DNA from: Candidatus Kuenenia hertensis | GTDB lineage: Bacteria; Planctomycetota; Brocadiia; Brocadiales; Brocadiaceae | Length of the DNA: 64,000 nt | Direction of reading: 5' to 3' | NCBI GenBank assembly: GCA_021646465.1 | Contig: SOET01000019.1 | Coordinates: forward strand, 1 to 64,000 | In this document: positions 62,446-64,000 of the stretch, one piece after another | Layout of the letters: each line of letters starts with the position of its first letter | Numbering within the stretch: the first letter of the stretch is position 1 | Made by a program: the position numbers and the translations under genes | Notes under the pieces: model-generated | Told to the model about the DNA's origin: nothing | What the model saw: only the letters and a program-made list of their open reading frames with translations | The model's database searches: none

Positions 62446-63690
62446 TTACTCTGCTATCTCAATTACGGAAGAAACAAAGCTGCCATCGCATAACCTGGTT
62501 TTCACCTTTGTACCGAAAGGCAATTCCTTGCTTGATTTTAAAGGAATATCATCGTGCAGGGTTGTTGTGATTGAATATCCTCTTTTTAACACTTTTAACG
62601 GGCTTATGCTCTCCAATCTGTTTGCGAATCCTGTTAACCGTTCCTTTTCCAATTTCATTGTGTGGGTGCATAACATAAATAACCTTTGCATCTTTTCATC
62701 CAGTACCTGTTGCAATCTATGTATCCTGTCAAATGGTTTCTTGAATGGGAAGCTATGTTCCACCCGTAACAAGCGAGCCCTATCGGTTTTTATTTTATTA
62801 TACAGTGATTGTATAAGTCTAGCTTTAATTTTTGACAATGCATCTTTTAGCTGGTCATATCGGGGAACCACAAGTTCAGCAGCCTCTGTTGGCGTCAGAG
62901 CCCTTTTATCGGCAACCAGGTCAGAAATAGTAACATCAATTTCGTGCCCTACTGCGGAAACAATCGGAATTTTTGAAGCATAAATACTTCTGGCAACCAC
63001 TTCTTCATTAAAAGCCCATAAATCTTCCAAACTTCCGCCACCTCTTCCCACAATCATCACATCAATGTCAGCAAGAGTATTCAAGTCTTCAATTGCAAGA
63101 GCAATTTCCTGCGCAGCGCCTTCTCCCTGTACCCTTACCGGATAAATCAGGATTTCCACCCTGGCAAATCTTCTGTTGATAACATTCAGGATATCCTTTA
63201 TTGCCGCGCCGGTAAGGGAAGTGACAATGGCAATTTTTTTAGGAAGCAACGGAATAGGTTTCTTATGGCAGGGGTCAAATAAACCTTCTTTCCCAAGACG
63301 TTCTTTTAATTTCAGAAATGCCTGTTGTAAAGCGCCAAACCCTTTTGGTTCGATAGTATCAATAATTATTTGATATTGTCCGCGGGGTTCATAAACAGTG
63401 ACAGATCCAAAGACCAAAACTTCCATCCCGTCTTTAAGATCAAATTTTATCCAATTTGCCACAGATTTAAAAACGACCGCCTGAATCTGTGAATTTTCAT
63501 CTTTCAATGTCATATATAAATGACCGGACGATGGTTTTTTTAAATTGGATACTTCTCCTATAATCCATACATGGGAAAATCCCTGTTCCAGTGAATTTCG
63601 TATCTTACTGGTAATCCCGGAAACGGTGAGTATTTTTTTTTGATTTTTTACCGCATCTGATAAAAAAGGGAGCACATTATTCATATTCAT
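62446..63690 (-). CDS. xseA: Exodeoxyribonuclease VII large subunit
   Basis: This 414-residue catalytic subunit has an N-terminal OB domain ('VWIIGEVSNLKKPSSGHLYM', 'TLKDENSQIQAVVFKS'), a catalytic domain with 'IAIVTSLTGAAIKDILNVIN' and the 'IVGRGGGSLEDLWAFNEE' signature, then 'IPIVSAVGHEIDVTISDLVA' and a C-terminal coiled coil. It cleaves single-stranded DNA into oligonucleotides. The ATG follows the ymdB stop directly with no gap. Its C-terminal end is the usual short beta extension. Confidence 0.96.
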   Translation of the reverse strand: MNMNNVLPFLSDAVKNQKKILTVSGITSKIRNSLEQGFSHVWIIGEVSNLKKPSSGHLYMTLKDENSQIQAVVFKSVANWIKFDLKDGMEVLVFGSVTVYEPRGQYQIIIDTIEPKGFGALQQAFLKLKERLGKEGLFDPCHKKPIPLLPKKIAIVTSLTGAAIKDILNVINRRFARVEILIYPVRVQGEGAAQEIALAIEDLNTLADIDVMIVGRGGGSLEDLWAFNEEVVARSIYASKIPIVSAVGHEIDVTISDLVADKRALTPTEAAELVVPRYDQLKDALSKIKARLIQSLYNKIKTDRARLLRVEHSFPFKKPFDRIHRLQQVLDEKMQRLFMLCTHTMKLEKERLTGFANRLESISPLKVLKRGYSITTTLHDDIPLKSSKELPFGTKVKTRLCDGSFVSSVIEIAE

Positions 63691-64000
63691 TCAATTTTCT
63701 TCTTTTACTTCGATTCTCTTTATGCTTTCGGCTTTTCCCGTTTGACTGTCCACAACAATCTTTACGCCATTCATACGCACATCATTTTCCGCCACATCAA
63801 ACCGCGTAGGCATTTGCGTCACAATTGCTTTCAGCACACAATCAATCTTTCTGCCAAGTATAGATTCATGAGGACCTGTCATTCCAATATCACTTATATA
63901 AGCGGTTCCCCTGGGCAATATTTTTTCATCTGCGGTTACTACATGTGTATGGGTGCCAACAACCGCGCTGACCCTCCCGTCCAGAAACCAACCCATTGCT
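63691..64000 (-). CDS. ymdB: YmdB-family metallophosphoesterase, C-terminal part
   Basis: Only the last 103 or so codons lie in the window; the frame runs off the right edge. The block 'GWFLDGRVSAVVGTHTHV' with 'TADEKILPRGTAYISDIGMT' and 'GPHESILGRK' is the signature of the YmdB/TIGR00282 phosphodiesterases, which hydrolyse cyclic nucleotides in some bacteria. The His pair in GTHTHV belongs to the two-metal site. It is directly adjacent to xseA. Confidence 0.9.
   Translation of the reverse strand, partial: AMGWFLDGRVSAVVGTHTHVVTADEKILPRGTAYISDIGMTGPHESILGRKIDCVLKAIVTQMPTRFDVAENDVRMNGVKIVVDSQTGKAESIKRIEVKEEN

Noticed and set aside
1-64000. tRNA, rRNA, tmRNA or RNase P RNA genes
   Set aside because: I looked through the gaps by eye and saw no cloverleaf or known RNA core; a covariance-model scan could still find one.

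Overview
The window looks like the chromosome of an anammox planctomycete (Candidatus Kuenenia or Brocadia type). The evidence is a Tat-exported nitrite oxidoreductase alpha subunit (NxrA) with its chaperone, an octaheme hydroxylamine-oxidoreductase-like cytochrome, a monofunctional CO dehydrogenase, a cytochrome P460-like protein and many ferredoxin- or heme-dependent genes. This is inferred from gene content; no rRNA or tRNA gene was seen.

Layout. 1-4.4 kb: TorD/NarJ chaperone and nxrA. 4.8-7.4 kb: a PAS histidine kinase split by a frameshift at a run of seven A. 7.9-10 kb: cooS, followed by a 14-codon stump of a 2-oxoacid:ferredoxin oxidoreductase gamma gene. 10-15 kb (minus): CLC channel, octaheme HAO and NDH-2. 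15-16 kb (minus): DUF488, a small Cys-rich protein and a hemerythrin, tightly packed. 16.5-18.9 kb (minus): OFA-type MFS transporter, small membrane partner and exported HbpS/GlcG protein. 19-22.3 kb: a coiled-coil protein with 54-bp tandem repeats and a second, intact hybrid kinase. 22.3-23.3 kb: a repeat-rich gap. 23.3-26.3 kb: aldehyde dehydrogenase and an acetolactate-synthase-like enzyme.

26.9-42.7 kb (minus) is the most unusual region. Transcription runs from a near-consensus promoter through two cobalamin aptamers in series, each followed by a terminator, into btuB and a cobN-like gene. The CobN-like protein has a signal peptide, a His-rich start and a C-terminal membrane anchor, so it should act outside the cytoplasm. 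ExbB, ExbD, a Cys-rich TonB, a second TolQ/MotA-like protein and a DUF2149-like protein follow. A third cobalamin aptamer then precedes a very large exported beta-repeat protein that is frameshifted in this sequence. Together this suggests a B12-controlled system for corrinoid or metallo-tetrapyrrole capture, processing and surface display.

42.7-64 kb is mostly housekeeping: isochorismatase-fold hydrolase, P460-like cytochrome, an ATP-grasp/7TM pair, polA-coaE-rho, ispG-dxr-rseP behind a TTGACA-N18-TATAAT promoter, and a minus-strand run ymdB-xseA-xseB-dxs-nadK-ferredoxin-korABC. Three MEP isoprenoid enzymes (Dxs, Dxr, IspG) are therefore present within 10 kb.

The gaps carry several families of palindromic or MITE-like repeats, a decayed kinase fragment, a CtpA protease remnant and the truncated oxidoreductase gene, all signs of repeated rearrangement. 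All assignments come from reading the sequence; no database search was run.
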